Shown piece by piece: positions 17,489 to 25,903 of a stretch of DNA of 49,047 nucleotides. The stretch's first letter is position 1. Each line of letters starts with the position of its first letter. A model generated the notes under the pieces. The model did not search any database. It was given only the letters and a program-made list of their open reading frames with translations, and was not told the origin of the DNA. The stretch is from Candidatus Ribeiella danica (GTDB lineage: Bacteria > Chloroflexota > Chloroflexia > Chloroflexales > Roseiflexaceae), in NCBI GenBank assembly GCA_016717335.1, contig JADKFS010000015.1:1-49047 (forward strand). The letters run 5' to 3'. Made by a program: the position numbers and the translations under genes.

Positions 17489-17521
17489 TTGACGCTCGTT
17501 GACGTTTCGTGGCCGTGGATG

Positions 17522-18105
17522 CTACCGGCCACCCATCCGGCCGTTGCCGGCCGGCCCGCTGCCAGCGTTGTCGCACACGCCGTCGCCATTCGCGTCGGCG
17601 TAGCCCATACCCGCGCCCGGCCCCTGTGGCGACCAGGGCTGGCTCAGCCGCGCGGTCACGTTCGCCCGCATCGTCGCCAGCATCGCGTCGGCCTGCGCCT
17701 GGGTCATCCGCCCGTTCGCCACCGCCTGGGCCATCCGCGCCTGACGGGTCGACACGAATGCGTTCACGATCGTATCCAGCGGCACATTCTTCTCACCGGC
17801 AACCTGAGCGATCGTCTTGCCGCCCTGCAGCTGCGCGATCAGGTCTGCTTGCGTCAGCCCCAACGTGTTCGCCGCCACCGCAACCAGCGATTGCTGCTGA
17901 CCACCCATCTGACCGCCCATACCGCCATTCTGCCCAACCATGCTGCCGCGCCGGCCCATGCCGGCCCGCCGCGCATGCCGCCCTGCATCTGGCCCAGGCC
18001 CGGCCCGCCGGCCGGCCCCTGTGCCCATACTGCTGGCGCGACCGCTATTGCCACCACCACTGCGAGCGCTATGCCCGCCAGCGTCAGCCATGTTCGCGTT
18101 TTCAT
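17522..18105 (-). CDS. Secreted Gly/Met/Gln-rich protein (one frameshift)
   Basis: The start MKTRTWLTLAGIALAVVVAI ... VWAQ is a signal peptide. A Gly/Met-rich stretch follows (GGPGLGQMQGGMRGG, then after a frame change near 17955 GQNGGMGGQMGGQQQ). The next part is a helical region, LGLTQADLIAQLQGGKTIAQ and VPLDTIVNAFVSTRQARMAQ, like DUF2680-type envelope proteins. The C-terminus has DANGDGVCDNAG, a calcium-loop-like DxNxDG motif. Met-rich segments can bind copper, and a periplasmic metal or stress sensor/chaperone role (CpxP/Spy-like) is possible. It has its own promoter of the CTCCATC type. Confidence 0.7.
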
Positions 18106-18167
18106 AACCTACTCCTTAATGCTCACCAGCTCTGTCTGAACGGGTGCTCCATTCGTGTGATGCCTGA

Positions 18168-18200
18168 AGTATAGCGAGCGAGTATGGAAGAGTGATGGAG
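18168..18200 (-). promoter_or_regulatory. Tandem CTCCATC operator and TATACT promoter for the secreted protein
   Basis: On the minus strand, CTCCATC (18194-18200) and TTCCATA (18183-18189) are 11 bp apart. They are followed after 9 bp by TATACT (18168-18173). The spacing is identical to that at 7539-7571. Confidence 0.6.
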
Positions 18201-18327
18201 AAGCGCGGCAGATTGTGTGGGATTTCGCATGTAACCTTGCCAAGGTCCGGCGCATCAGACCATCGCAGGCGACAAAGGGGCAATGTTGCCTCGTGCGATT
18301 ATCAATCATGGATATCCGGAGGAACCA

Positions 18328-19735
18328 ATGTTTTTGCGACAGATTCATCACGACGGGCTGGCTCAGGCGAGCTACCTGATCGGCTGCCAGGCGACCGGCG
18401 AGGCGATCGTGATCGACCCCAACCGCAACATCGAGCAGTATCTGGCCGCGGCCCTGCGCGCGGGATTGCGCATCACCGCGGTGACCGAGACCCACATCCA
18501 TGCCGACTACCTTCCGGGTGCGCGAGCTGGCGCGGCGCACCGGCGCGCGGCTGTATTATCCGGATGGGGACGGCCGAGTGGAAATACGTCTACGCGGCCG
18601 AAGCCGGCGCGACGCTGCTGCACGACGGCGATGGCCTGATGGTCGGCAATGTGCGCCTGGAGGTGCTGCACACGCCTGGGCACACGCCCGAGCATATCGC
18701 GTTTCTCGTGACCGATACCGCGCACGCCTGCCTGCCGATGGGGCTCGCGAGCGGTGACTTCGTGTTCGTCGGCGATGTGGGCCGCCCAGATCTTCTTGAG
18801 CGCGCCGCTGGCATAACTGAACAATGGACGCCGCCGCGCGGCAGCTGTTTCATTCGCTCCAACGCTTCCGCGAACTGCCCGATTATCTGCAGGTCTGGCC
18901 GGGGCACGGCGCCGGCAGCGCCTGCGGCAAGGCGCTCGGCGCGGTGCCGCAGACCACGGTCGGCTATGAGAAGGCGATCAACTGGGCCTTAGACATTCGC
19001 GCCGAGGGAGCCTTTGTCGACGCGGTGCTGGCCGGCCAACCCGACCCACCGCCCTACTTCGCACAGATGAAGCGTGTCAACAAGCTCGGGCCAGCGTCGC
19101 GTCCTGCGAGCCTTCCTACGCAGCTGGCATTTGAGCGGCTGGCACCAGCGCTGGCCGGGGAGATGGTGGTGGTCGACACCCGCTCGGCCGACGCGTTCGC
19201 CGCCACACACCTGCCCGGAGCAATCAACATCCCCGCTGGCGACGGGTTCCTGACCTGGGCCGGTTGGCTGCTGCCCTATGAGCGGCCGCTTGCGCTGATC
19301 GTGGAACCCACACAGCTGGCGGCGGTGCGCGATGAGCTGCTGCTGATCGGTCTTGACCAGGTCGTCGGCTACTGGACACCAACGGTACTGGAAGTATGGC
19401 GCGCTACCGGAAAGGCAACCGCCTGGTATGACCGCCAGAGCGCTGCCACACTCCAACCCACGATCGCGCGGAATGGCGTGCTGTTGCTCGACGTGCGGAC
19501 ACCCACCGAGTATGCGGCCGGGCATATTGCCGGCAGCCGCAACATTCCGCTCGGCCGCCTGGCAGGCCAGCTCGCCGAGCTACCCGCCAGTCAGCCGGCG
19601 ATCGTCTACTGCCAGGGCGCGAGCCGCTCGCCAATCGCCGCAAGCATGCTGCAGGCACAGGGGTGGGCGTCAGTTATCGAGATGAGCGACGGCTTTGACG
19701 GCTGGCAGGCCGCCGGTGCGCCAGTGGAGCGCTAG
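18328..19735 (+). CDS. MBL-fold hydrolase fused to two rhodanese domains (frameshifted)
   Basis: The ATG at 18328 follows GGAGG. The N-terminal metallo-beta-lactamase domain shows MFLRQIHHDGLAQASYLIG, THIHADYLPGARELARRTG (HxHxDH-like), HTPGHTPEHIAFLV and GDVGRPDLLE, the persulfide-dioxygenase (ETHE1/Blh) pattern. Rhodanese domain 1 (MVVVDTRSADAFAATHLPGA) has no catalytic cysteine. Rhodanese domain 2 (LLLDVRTPTEYAAGHIAG) has it in IVYCQGASRS. Frame changes are needed near 18515, 18545-18600 and 18820. It probably oxidises glutathione-type or CoA persulfide to sulfite and passes sulfane sulfur. It is followed by a rhodanese and a TauE/SafE permease that could export the sulfite. Confidence 0.85.
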
Positions 19736-19770
19736 TAACCTGATTTTGCATTCGTATAAGGAGAGCATTT

Positions 19771-20118
19771 GTGTTCAACTTCTTCAACCGCAAGGCTGAT
19801 CCATCCGAGGTGAGCCCCACGGACATCCAACAGCGGCAGGCGAGCGGCGAGCAGCTGTTCTTCCTCGACGTGCGCGAGCCGGCCGAGTACGCCGACGGAC
19901 ATATTGCGGGTAGCACGCTCATTCCGCTCGGCCAGCTGGCGAACGGGATCGGTAAGCTGCCCAAGGATCGTCCGATCGTCGCGGTCTGCCGGTCGGGCAA
20001 TCGCAGCAGCGTGGCACTGCCGGTGCTCACGCGCGCCGGGTTTACCAATGTGCTGAATCTGCGCGGCGGTATGCTCGCGTGGGCGCGCAGCGGCCTGCCG
20101 GTCAAGCGGGGCAAGTGA
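19771..20118 (+). CDS. Single-domain cytosolic rhodanese
   Basis: 115 residues from a GTG preceded by AAGGAGAG. The protein shows FFLDVREPAEYADGHIAGST, LPKDRPIVAVCRSGNRSS with the active cysteine, and NVLNLRGGMLAWARSGLPV. The CRSGNRS loop is the canonical six-residue sulfurtransferase loop. It sits between the MBL-rhodanese fusion and the TauE/SafE gene with short spacers, so it belongs to one persulfide/sulfite operon. Confidence 0.93.
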   Translation: MFNFFNRKADPSEVSPTDIQQRQASGEQLFFLDVREPAEYADGHIAGSTLIPLGQLANGIGKLPKDRPIVAVCRSGNRSSVALPVLTRAGFTNVLNLRGGMLAWARSGLPVKRGK

Positions 20119-20119
20119 C

Positions 20120-20884
20120 ATGCCGACGCTGCTGCTGGCCGCGACGCTGGGCGCGCTGATCGGGCTTGCACTCGGCACACTGGGCGGCGGCGGCTCGATC
20201 CTGACCGTGCCGGCGCTGGTGTACCTGCTCGGCCAGAACCCCCACGGCGCGGTCGGCTCGTCGCTGGTGATTGTCGGCGCGAATGCCCTGCTGGGTGCCT
20301 GGTTGCACCAGCGCGCCGGGCATGTACGGCTACGTGCGGCGCTGCTGTTTGGCGTGGCCGGGATCGCCGCGGCCTTCGGGGGCGCGCGGCTCTCGCGGCT
20401 GCTGCCCGGCCCGGCGCTGCTCATACTGTTCGCGCTGCTGATGCTGGTGATCGCTCTGGTAATGCTGCGTGGTCAGGCGCGCGCGGCCGCCGAGTCGCCG
20501 CGCATAGCGCCGGTCTGGTGGCGCGTGCTGCTCGGCGGCGTGGGGGTCGGCTTTCTGACCGGCTTCCTCGGGGTCGGCGGCGGCTTCCTGATCGTGCCGG
20601 CACTGGTGTTGTTGCTCGGGATGGATATGCGCGACGCGGTCGGCTCCTCGCTGGTCGTGATCGCGATCAACAGCGCCGCCGGGCTGCTGGGCCACCTGGG
20701 CGATGGCGGTCTGAACTGGTGGCTGATCGGGCTGCTGCTGAGTGGGGGCGTGCCCGGGCTGCTGCTGGGCGCTCGGCTGGCGCGGCGGCTCCCAGCCGCG
20801 CGGCTGCGCCAGGGCTTCGCGATCTTCGTCGTGCTGCTGGGCGTAGCTCTGCTGGCGATCAACCTCCCGCTGCTCCTGGGATAA
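20120..20884 (+). CDS. TauE/SafE-family sulfite/anion exporter
   Basis: An intact 254-residue membrane protein with about eight helices. It contains the two repeated family motifs, LGTLGGGGSILTVPALVYLL with AVGSSLVIV, and GFLGVGGGFLIVPALVLLLG with AVGSSLVVIAINS. The duplicated G-G-G-hydrophobic-VPAL pattern defines TauE/SafE. The start lies 1 bp after the rhodanese stop. It probably exports sulfite or another sulfur anion made by the upstream MBL-rhodanese protein. Confidence 0.93.
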   Translation: MPTLLLAATLGALIGLALGTLGGGGSILTVPALVYLLGQNPHGAVGSSLVIVGANALLGAWLHQRAGHVRLRAALLFGVAGIAAAFGGARLSRLLPGPALLILFALLMLVIALVMLRGQARAAAESPRIAPVWWRVLLGGVGVGFLTGFLGVGGGFLIVPALVLLLGMDMRDAVGSSLVVIAINSAAGLLGHLGDGGLNWWLIGLLLSGGVPGLLLGARLARRLPAARLRQGFAIFVVLLGVALLAINLPLLLG

Positions 20885-21465
20885 CCGTGGCTTGGTAACA
20901 GATTGGCATGGGCTTTTCTCGTACAATATATCTGCGATCTGGCCAAGCCAGGTCTGCCGTCTCCTGATCCCGACCGGCGGCGCACGCTTTCTCTATAGCG
21001 AGCGCCGGCGCTTGCGAGCGCGAGATGCCAGATCCGGTGTAGCCAGCAGGAGACTAAAAGCTTCTGTTGTACGTTTCACAATCGCATAGGTACAAGGCCG
21101 ACCAAGGCATTCCACCCCGTCCGTGCCGCCTTTGTCGTTGCAACATCGTCACCCTGAGACTCGCGGCATCGCTCCTGATGCCATAGACGCCGTCTCGCAA
21201 ACTCACATGAACACATACTAAAACAGGTCGATCGCTCTGATCTGGCCTCCGCCGATCATAGCCTCGTTCTGTACACGATCACCATCGCCACTCAGCATGA
21301 AATCGCTCTTTCGGGAGCGCTCATTCCTGCCGATGTGGCGTTTTTTGATTCCCCATATAACTGCTATTCCTACTCTTCCCCGCTCAGGGGCTTGCAATCA
21401 TTTGCAGCCCTCCGAGCGGAGCGGCTGCGCCATCTGCGGCATGGCCGCGAAAGGAAGACACCACA
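20885..21465. other. Gene-poor junction before the accessory island
   Basis: About 580 bp with lower GC than the flanks. I see no open frame with coding character, no tRNA and no clear attachment-site repeat. It marks the change from the sulfur operon to the accessory island and could hold one island border. Confidence 0.4.
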
Positions 21466-21765
21466 ATGGCACCTCTCAGTTCACTCCAGGGAAGTGGCGG
21501 CGGACGCATTCCGATGGGCAGCTTCAGTTACGATGTGTCGCGTCGCGATTTGACGCGAATAATCGACGCCATTCCGGCCGACGCGTGCCGGGAGATGCAC
21601 TCGCTGCTCGCGCGGGCGATACCGCCACGGCGCAGCGCATCATCCGTGAAGCCGCGCGCCGCCTACTTTGCCAGCGCGCCAGCGGCGCCAGTCCCATCAC
21701 CTGTGGAGCCTCGTATCAGCAGAACGTCGATAACACACGCCATTCGCCGAAAGCCGCGCTCATAG
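21466..21765 (+). CDS. Hypothetical small protein, doubtful
   Basis: The ATG is preceded by AAGGAAG. The first part, IPMGSFSYDVSRRDLTRII and DAIPADACREMHSLLARA, looks like a real amphipathic sequence. After about 21605 a neighbouring frame (GDTATAQRIIREAARRLL) fits better, so a frameshift is likely and the true end is unknown. No family is recognised. Confidence 0.3.
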   Translation: MAPLSSLQGSGGGRIPMGSFSYDVSRRDLTRIIDAIPADACREMHSLLARAIPPRRSASSVKPRAAYFASAPAAPVPSPVEPRISRTSITHAIRRKPRS

Positions 21766-21904
21766 CGCTCATCCTCACACTCACTCCATCACGTATCACC
21801 AGACCTTCAAGCCCATCTTTACTGCCGGTGTTTCACAAACGTGAGTGGATTATTGTGGCCTGCTGCTGTTTGCATTCGCGACTGCGCAAAAAGGAGTCAG
21901 GGTT

Positions 21905-22093
21905 GTGTACCCGAATGATGTCAACGCGTCTGGTTTCCCGCTACGCAATCAGCACGGAGCAGCCAGCGTGATCGATTTTGAGGCCATGCTTGAGCGCCTC
22001 TCACCGGAAATGCGTTCGGCTTTTGAGGCCGAGCGTGCCGAACGACAAGCTGAACTGAACGAGTATCTTGCAACGCACGCATACGCGACCTAG
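21905..22093 (+). CDS. Hypothetical small acidic protein
   Basis: 62 residues from a GTG with AAGGAG about ten bases upstream. The N-terminus is MYPNDVNASGFPLRNQHG, followed by a charged helix IDFEAMLERLSPEMRSAF and AERAERQAELNEYLATH. It could be a small DNA-element accessory protein. No family is recognised. Confidence 0.5.
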   Translation: MYPNDVNASGFPLRNQHGAASVIDFEAMLERLSPEMRSAFEAERAERQAELNEYLATHAYAT

Positions 22094-22160
22094 CGCGTTC
22101 CACTGAGGAAAACCTGTACTCTCGCCTACCAGGGGCTTCTACCGCCCCGGCCGGGCGCAC

Positions 22161-22192
22161 GGAAGCTCCTGAACCTACACGAAGGAGCTTCC
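22161..22192 (+). promoter_or_regulatory. Hairpin that covers a ribosome-binding site
   Basis: GGAAGCTCCT (22161-22170) pairs perfectly with AGGAGCTTCC (22183-22192) around a 12-nt loop. The right arm contains the AAGGAG Shine-Dalgarno of the ATG at 22196. Folding would block translation, as in an RNA thermometer or a translational attenuator. Confidence 0.55.
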
Positions 22193-22195
22193 ATC

Positions 22196-22528
22196 ATGAA
22201 GCCGCTCGCGTCCATCCCGCTCGCCATCCTGATCCTCATCGCCATCTTTACCATGACAGCCCACACAGCTACCGCTGCGCCACAGGCTGCCCCAGCACTT
22301 CGCATCACCAACGTCTCAACCCTGGATATGGGCACCAACACCTGGACGATCCAGCTGTCAAGCGGCGACTCCCTACGCGTGGAGCTGCGTGCGTTTGACA
22401 CCGGCGGCAAATCACCCTCGCTCGGCGCAATCAGCAACTTCAGCGATCAGGGCTGGCTGCCGATCCTCGGCTACTACGGCTATGCAACCTTTGATCAAAA
22501 CGGCATTGCCTACCACGCGACCCACTAA
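22196..22528 (+). CDS. Small secreted protein
   Basis: 110 residues with a clear signal peptide, MKPLASIPLAILILIAIFTM, cut near ATAAPQAAP. The mature part of about 80 residues (ITNVSTLDMGTNTWTIQLSS, LRVELRAFDTGGK, GWLPILGYYGYATFD) looks like a small beta domain. No cysteine is present in the mature part. It is expressed behind a Shine-Dalgarno hairpin. No family is recognised. Confidence 0.65.
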   Translation: MKPLASIPLAILILIAIFTMTAHTATAAPQAAPALRITNVSTLDMGTNTWTIQLSSGDSLRVELRAFDTGGKSPSLGAISNFSDQGWLPILGYYGYATFDQNGIAYHATH

Positions 22529-22591
22529 TGCACGCCAACAGCTATGTTCATCGGAGCTACGCGGCACTGATGACCAGTAGGAGACACAAAA

Positions 22592-23624
22592 ATGACTGTA
22601 GCACCAACGATCATGCTCCCCAAGCCCGAGATCGTTATCCCCGGCTTCGTCGAGCTGCCCGAGCCCATTCAGGCCGCGATCGAGCGCTTGAGCACACCGT
22701 TTCCAATCGAGGAAGTCAAGGTGCGACCCGGCGCCGTCCGACGCGACGGCACGGCCGCGTTGTGCCTGGCCTACTCGGATTGGTGGACGGGGTACCTCCC
22801 GCGCCTGAACGATGACATCGGGCCAAACAACTGGAGCATCGTGCTGCGCCCGTGGGGCGAGCACCAGATCATCGCGCGTCTGCGCGCCTTCGGCGGCCTG
22901 ATCGAGAAGGAGTCGAGCGGCAGCGCCAAAGGTGAGGCCAACGGCGCTCAGGAAGCCGAGGTGCAGGCCAAGAAGCGCGCCTGCGCCGAGGGCCTGATGC
23001 TGGGGCTGTACTACTACTTTCTCCCGAATGTGTGGGGCAAGGGCGAGCGCGTCGGCAAGGACTTCACGTTCGCCGACGGCGAGGAGCAGCGCTGTGTGTA
23101 CGAGATGTATGCGCGCGCTGGCCTGATCGCACGCAGCACACCCGGCGTGCGGATTCCGCGCGATGGGAGCACAGTCCGCAGCGAGGCGAGCCGACCACCA
23201 GCCACGATACCGCCTCCAAGCGCTGCACCCGAATCTGCACCAGTCAATGCGCGTGCCGCCACTGCTCGCCGCTCACTTGAGCAGGCCGAGCGGCGGGTCG
23301 GGCTGCGCCAGCCGGATCACGCCACACCAACCCACAGCAGCGAGGTCACCGAGTCACATCCTGGAACCAACCCAAGCACGCTAGCGAGCGACGCCCAGCT
23401 TGGGCCAATCGCGCGGCTGATTAGTGATTTCCACCCGGCACGAGGAGGAGACCGCTGCGGCGCTCGACGCGCTCGGCGCCCGCTTTGGCATCACCAGCCT
23501 GTCCAGCCCGCGCAGCAAGGCAGACCTCCGCCGCGCGGCCGGCAGGCTCACCAAGTTGCAGGCCATGCAACTGATCGATCGTCTCAAAGGGCTGACGCGC
23601 TCCGAGCATGTCCAAGCCGCCTGA
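22592..23624 (+). CDS. Rad52/Rad22-like single-strand annealing protein (one frameshift)
   Basis: The ATG is preceded by AGGAGA. The N-terminal domain shows YLPRLNDDIGPNNWSIVL, QIIARLRAFGGLIEKES and EVQAKKRACAEGLMLGLYYY. This matches the order of Rad52-type annealing domains: a sheet with a length-check motif, then a helix with (K)RAC/A-x(5-8)-GLG-YLY. A Pro/Ser-rich linker follows. After a frame change near 23435 comes a tail, EEETAAALDALGARFG and LQAMQLIDRLKGLTRSE. Such proteins serve phage or plasmid recombination. It is the first recombination gene of the island. The assignment rests on motif resemblance only. Confidence 0.6.
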
Positions 23625-23712
23625 CCCCGTCATTCGCCCATACATCGGCAGACGCCGGCGAGCTGCTCGCTCGCTGAGCAATGGCACCGGCGTCTGCCGC
23701 TGGACATCAACA

Positions 23713-24054
23713 ATGAACACTGATATCGCCCATTACGCCTGGAAGCGACGCGGTTGCTTCCACTGCACACGTACACCCGTCCGCAAGCGCGAACGCCGGC
23801 CGCTGGGCTTTCTCGGCCCCAGCGCGGCGCGGCTGCGGCGCTTCATGAAGCGCTCCTGCCATCGCCGTGCCCGCCGCACGGTTCGCGCTGGCCTGCGTGC
23901 CTCAACTGCCGCACCCAGAACCACTGAGAGAAGGTGCATCTGTGACGCCTATGATCATTCCGAAGAAACTCCTGCGGCCCGCCGCAACGCACTGCGAGAG
24001 CGACAGCACGACGCCTGCCTGGGATCTGTACCTGGATGGCGAGCTCGTCGCTAG
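23713..24054 (+). CDS. Possible basic Cys-containing protein, doubtful
   Basis: The open frame from ATG 23713 reads MNTDIAHYAWKRRGCFHCTR and then a very Arg-rich tail. It overlaps the SWIM gene start at 23942 by more than 100 bp. The RGCFHC motif could be a zinc knuckle, but the composition is what GC-rich noncoding DNA also gives. The 23625-23941 stretch holds nothing else. Confidence 0.22.
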   Translation: MNTDIAHYAWKRRGCFHCTRTPVRKRERRPLGFLGPSAARLRRFMKRSCHRRARRTVRAGLRASTAAPRTTERRCICDAYDHSEETPAARRNALRERQHDACLGSVPGWRARR

Positions 24055-24975
24055 CGGGTATCCCTCAGAAGTTGCTGCACGTATGGAGCTCGACCTGGCC
24101 GCGTGGTACGCGCTGTTTGGTGAGGCTCCGCTTGTGTCCGACATACCGATCACCAAAGAGGCGCTCGACCTGGCGCTTGCGGTGTTCAACCGCCTGTTTA
24201 CCACCGAGAAGATCCAAGCAAAGGGTCGCCTGGCGCTGGAGAAAATCATCCGCGCCGAGATTCACACATCGCGGCCGACGGCAGCCTTCGTGTGCTGGCA
24301 TCGAGCGGCCGCAGCAAGCAAGCATCCTACACCGTCACGGCGCATCGGTCGTTTCATGACGATGCGGCCGACAGCCTGATAGGCTCCTACCATGTCACGA
24401 TGACGTGCGGGTGCAAGGACTTCTACGCCCGCGCGCACGAGCACGGCGGCGTGTGCAAGCACGTCGCCGCCCAGCTGCTGCTGTTTCTGGCGCAGCGCGG
24501 CGTCGCGGCGCTCAAGCATCTCCAGGACGCGCTCGACAGCGAGGAAACACTTCTTTCATCCACTATCACCACCGTTGCATCGACTGATGAACCGCTTACG
24601 GCCGCCGAGAATGGCATGGCGTTTGTCACGGTCGCAGCAGCAGATCTGGCCGCTGCGCTGTTCTTAACCCTCCGTGCCACCACACCAATCGAGCTACGCG
24701 CCGAGCGTAGCACATTACATCTGATTGGGGAAGTCACCGATCTGAAACTCCGCTGCCTGGATGGCAGCGGTACTGCTGCCGTCTCCCTGGAAGCCGATGT
24801 GATGAGTACGCTGTATGATCAGCTTCGTCCCACCGCCAGAAGTGGCGGCGCGATTACGATCTTCGTGGAACCAGTGGACGGCTCGGTCTACCTGTGCAGC
24901 CAGGACGAGACATTCTCGGCCCAAGCCAGGGGCGTACCGATCCCAATGCCAACCACTCTGTTTACTCCCTACTGA
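23942..24975 (+). CDS. SWIM zinc-finger protein (one frameshift)
   Basis: A GTG at 23942 follows AAGG; an ATG at 23951 is the alternative. The N-terminal part has AWDLYLDGELVASGYPSEVA and ITKEALDLALAVFNRLFTTE. After a frame change near 24262 comes LASSGRSKQASYTVTAHRSF and the SWIM motif TCGCKDFYARAHEHGG-VCKHVAAQLL (CxC ... CxH). A C-terminal beta-rich domain of about 160 residues follows. SWIM fingers bind DNA or proteins and accompany SNF2 helicases and recombination proteins. That fits the Rad52-like gene before it and the helicase after it. Confidence 0.7.
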
Positions 24976-25063
24976 CCTCTCGATCACTCGCTGTCCGCAC
25001 ACCGGCACCCGTTCGCGCCGGTGGGCGAACGTGCGTCGATGTGCTCGCTCAAGGAGCACCAAG

Positions 25064-25757
25064 ATGTCCGCACTGCTTGTTCACACCAACCTGGTGCGCC
25101 CGCTGCTGTCCGAGTTCGTCGGCAGCATCGCCGCCGACGGTCAGACCACCCGCGTCGCTGCCATCGCCCTCAACACGCAGGGCAAGGCGGTGTTATTGAA
25201 CCTGGTCGCCAATGACACAACCCTCAGCGCGACCACCGCCCGCTTCTTCAAAGGCGAGCAGTTGCTGTTTCAGGTCGCGGACGGCATGACCTGGAGCGCG
25301 CCGAACCTGTTCGGCCGCGCCGATGCGGTTAGCTACCGCCAGATCAAGGCGGCGATACCGAACACCCGCGAGAAGAACTTCCTGGTCATCCCGCACACCG
25401 CCGATATCGGCGAGGGCCTGACCCGGCCCGATGCCATTGACACGCCATCACCCGGCGTCGCGGCGACCGGCACGGCCGCGCGGCCCGCGCGTTACATCTT
25501 GGCCAATCCGGGCGAGACCGCCCCCGAACGCTCGCGCGTTTCTGGGGCACCTGCGCGCCCTGCGCGTGGTGTTCCTTCCGCACTGGGCCGAGCGGCTGTG
25601 GGCAGAAGGACTCGCTGCGCAGCTGATCACGCCGCTGCCGTCGCTTGGCGTCGCGGCCTGGCAGATCGCGAGCGACCAGGCGCGCTGGCACCAGCTGGTC
25701 AGCGAGGCCGTGCGCGAGAAGCGCATGTCCCGCCACACCTTCGCGGTTGCCGCGTAG
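25064..25757 (+). CDS. Hypothetical island protein (one frameshift)
   Basis: The ATG follows AAGGAG. About 230 residues: MSALLVHTNLVRPLLSEFVG, VAAIALNTQGKAVLLNLVAN, YRQIKAAIPNTREKNFLVIP, and after a frame change near 25545 ARAFLGHLRALRVVFLPHWA and EAVREKRMSRHTF. It has no membrane helix, signal or cysteine cluster, and I do not recognise the family. It lies between the SWIM and methyltransferase-helicase genes in the same direction, with its own Shine-Dalgarno. Confidence 0.6.
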
Positions 25758-25903
25758 CTTGGCATCGTCAACCGAGTCCTCATAGCTCGCTACCAAAGCT
25801 CGACACCAACTCAGTATCGTCATCCGCCGCCCGGCCAGGGATTCCATGCGCGTTCCCTGACAGGGCGCCGCTGGCCCTGGCCTTCATTACGAAAGGAGTC
25901 CCC

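Noticed and set aside
20885..21300. tRNA gene or attachment-site repeat at the left border of the island
   Set aside because: I looked for a cloverleaf with a T-loop and for direct repeats shared with the 35840-37580 border and found none I could support by eye.
21297..21971. Open frame of about 220 codons near the island border
   Set aside because: Composition changes along its length, it runs over a better small gene at 21905, and only a short stretch near 21620 looks coding, probably belonging to the small gene at 21466.
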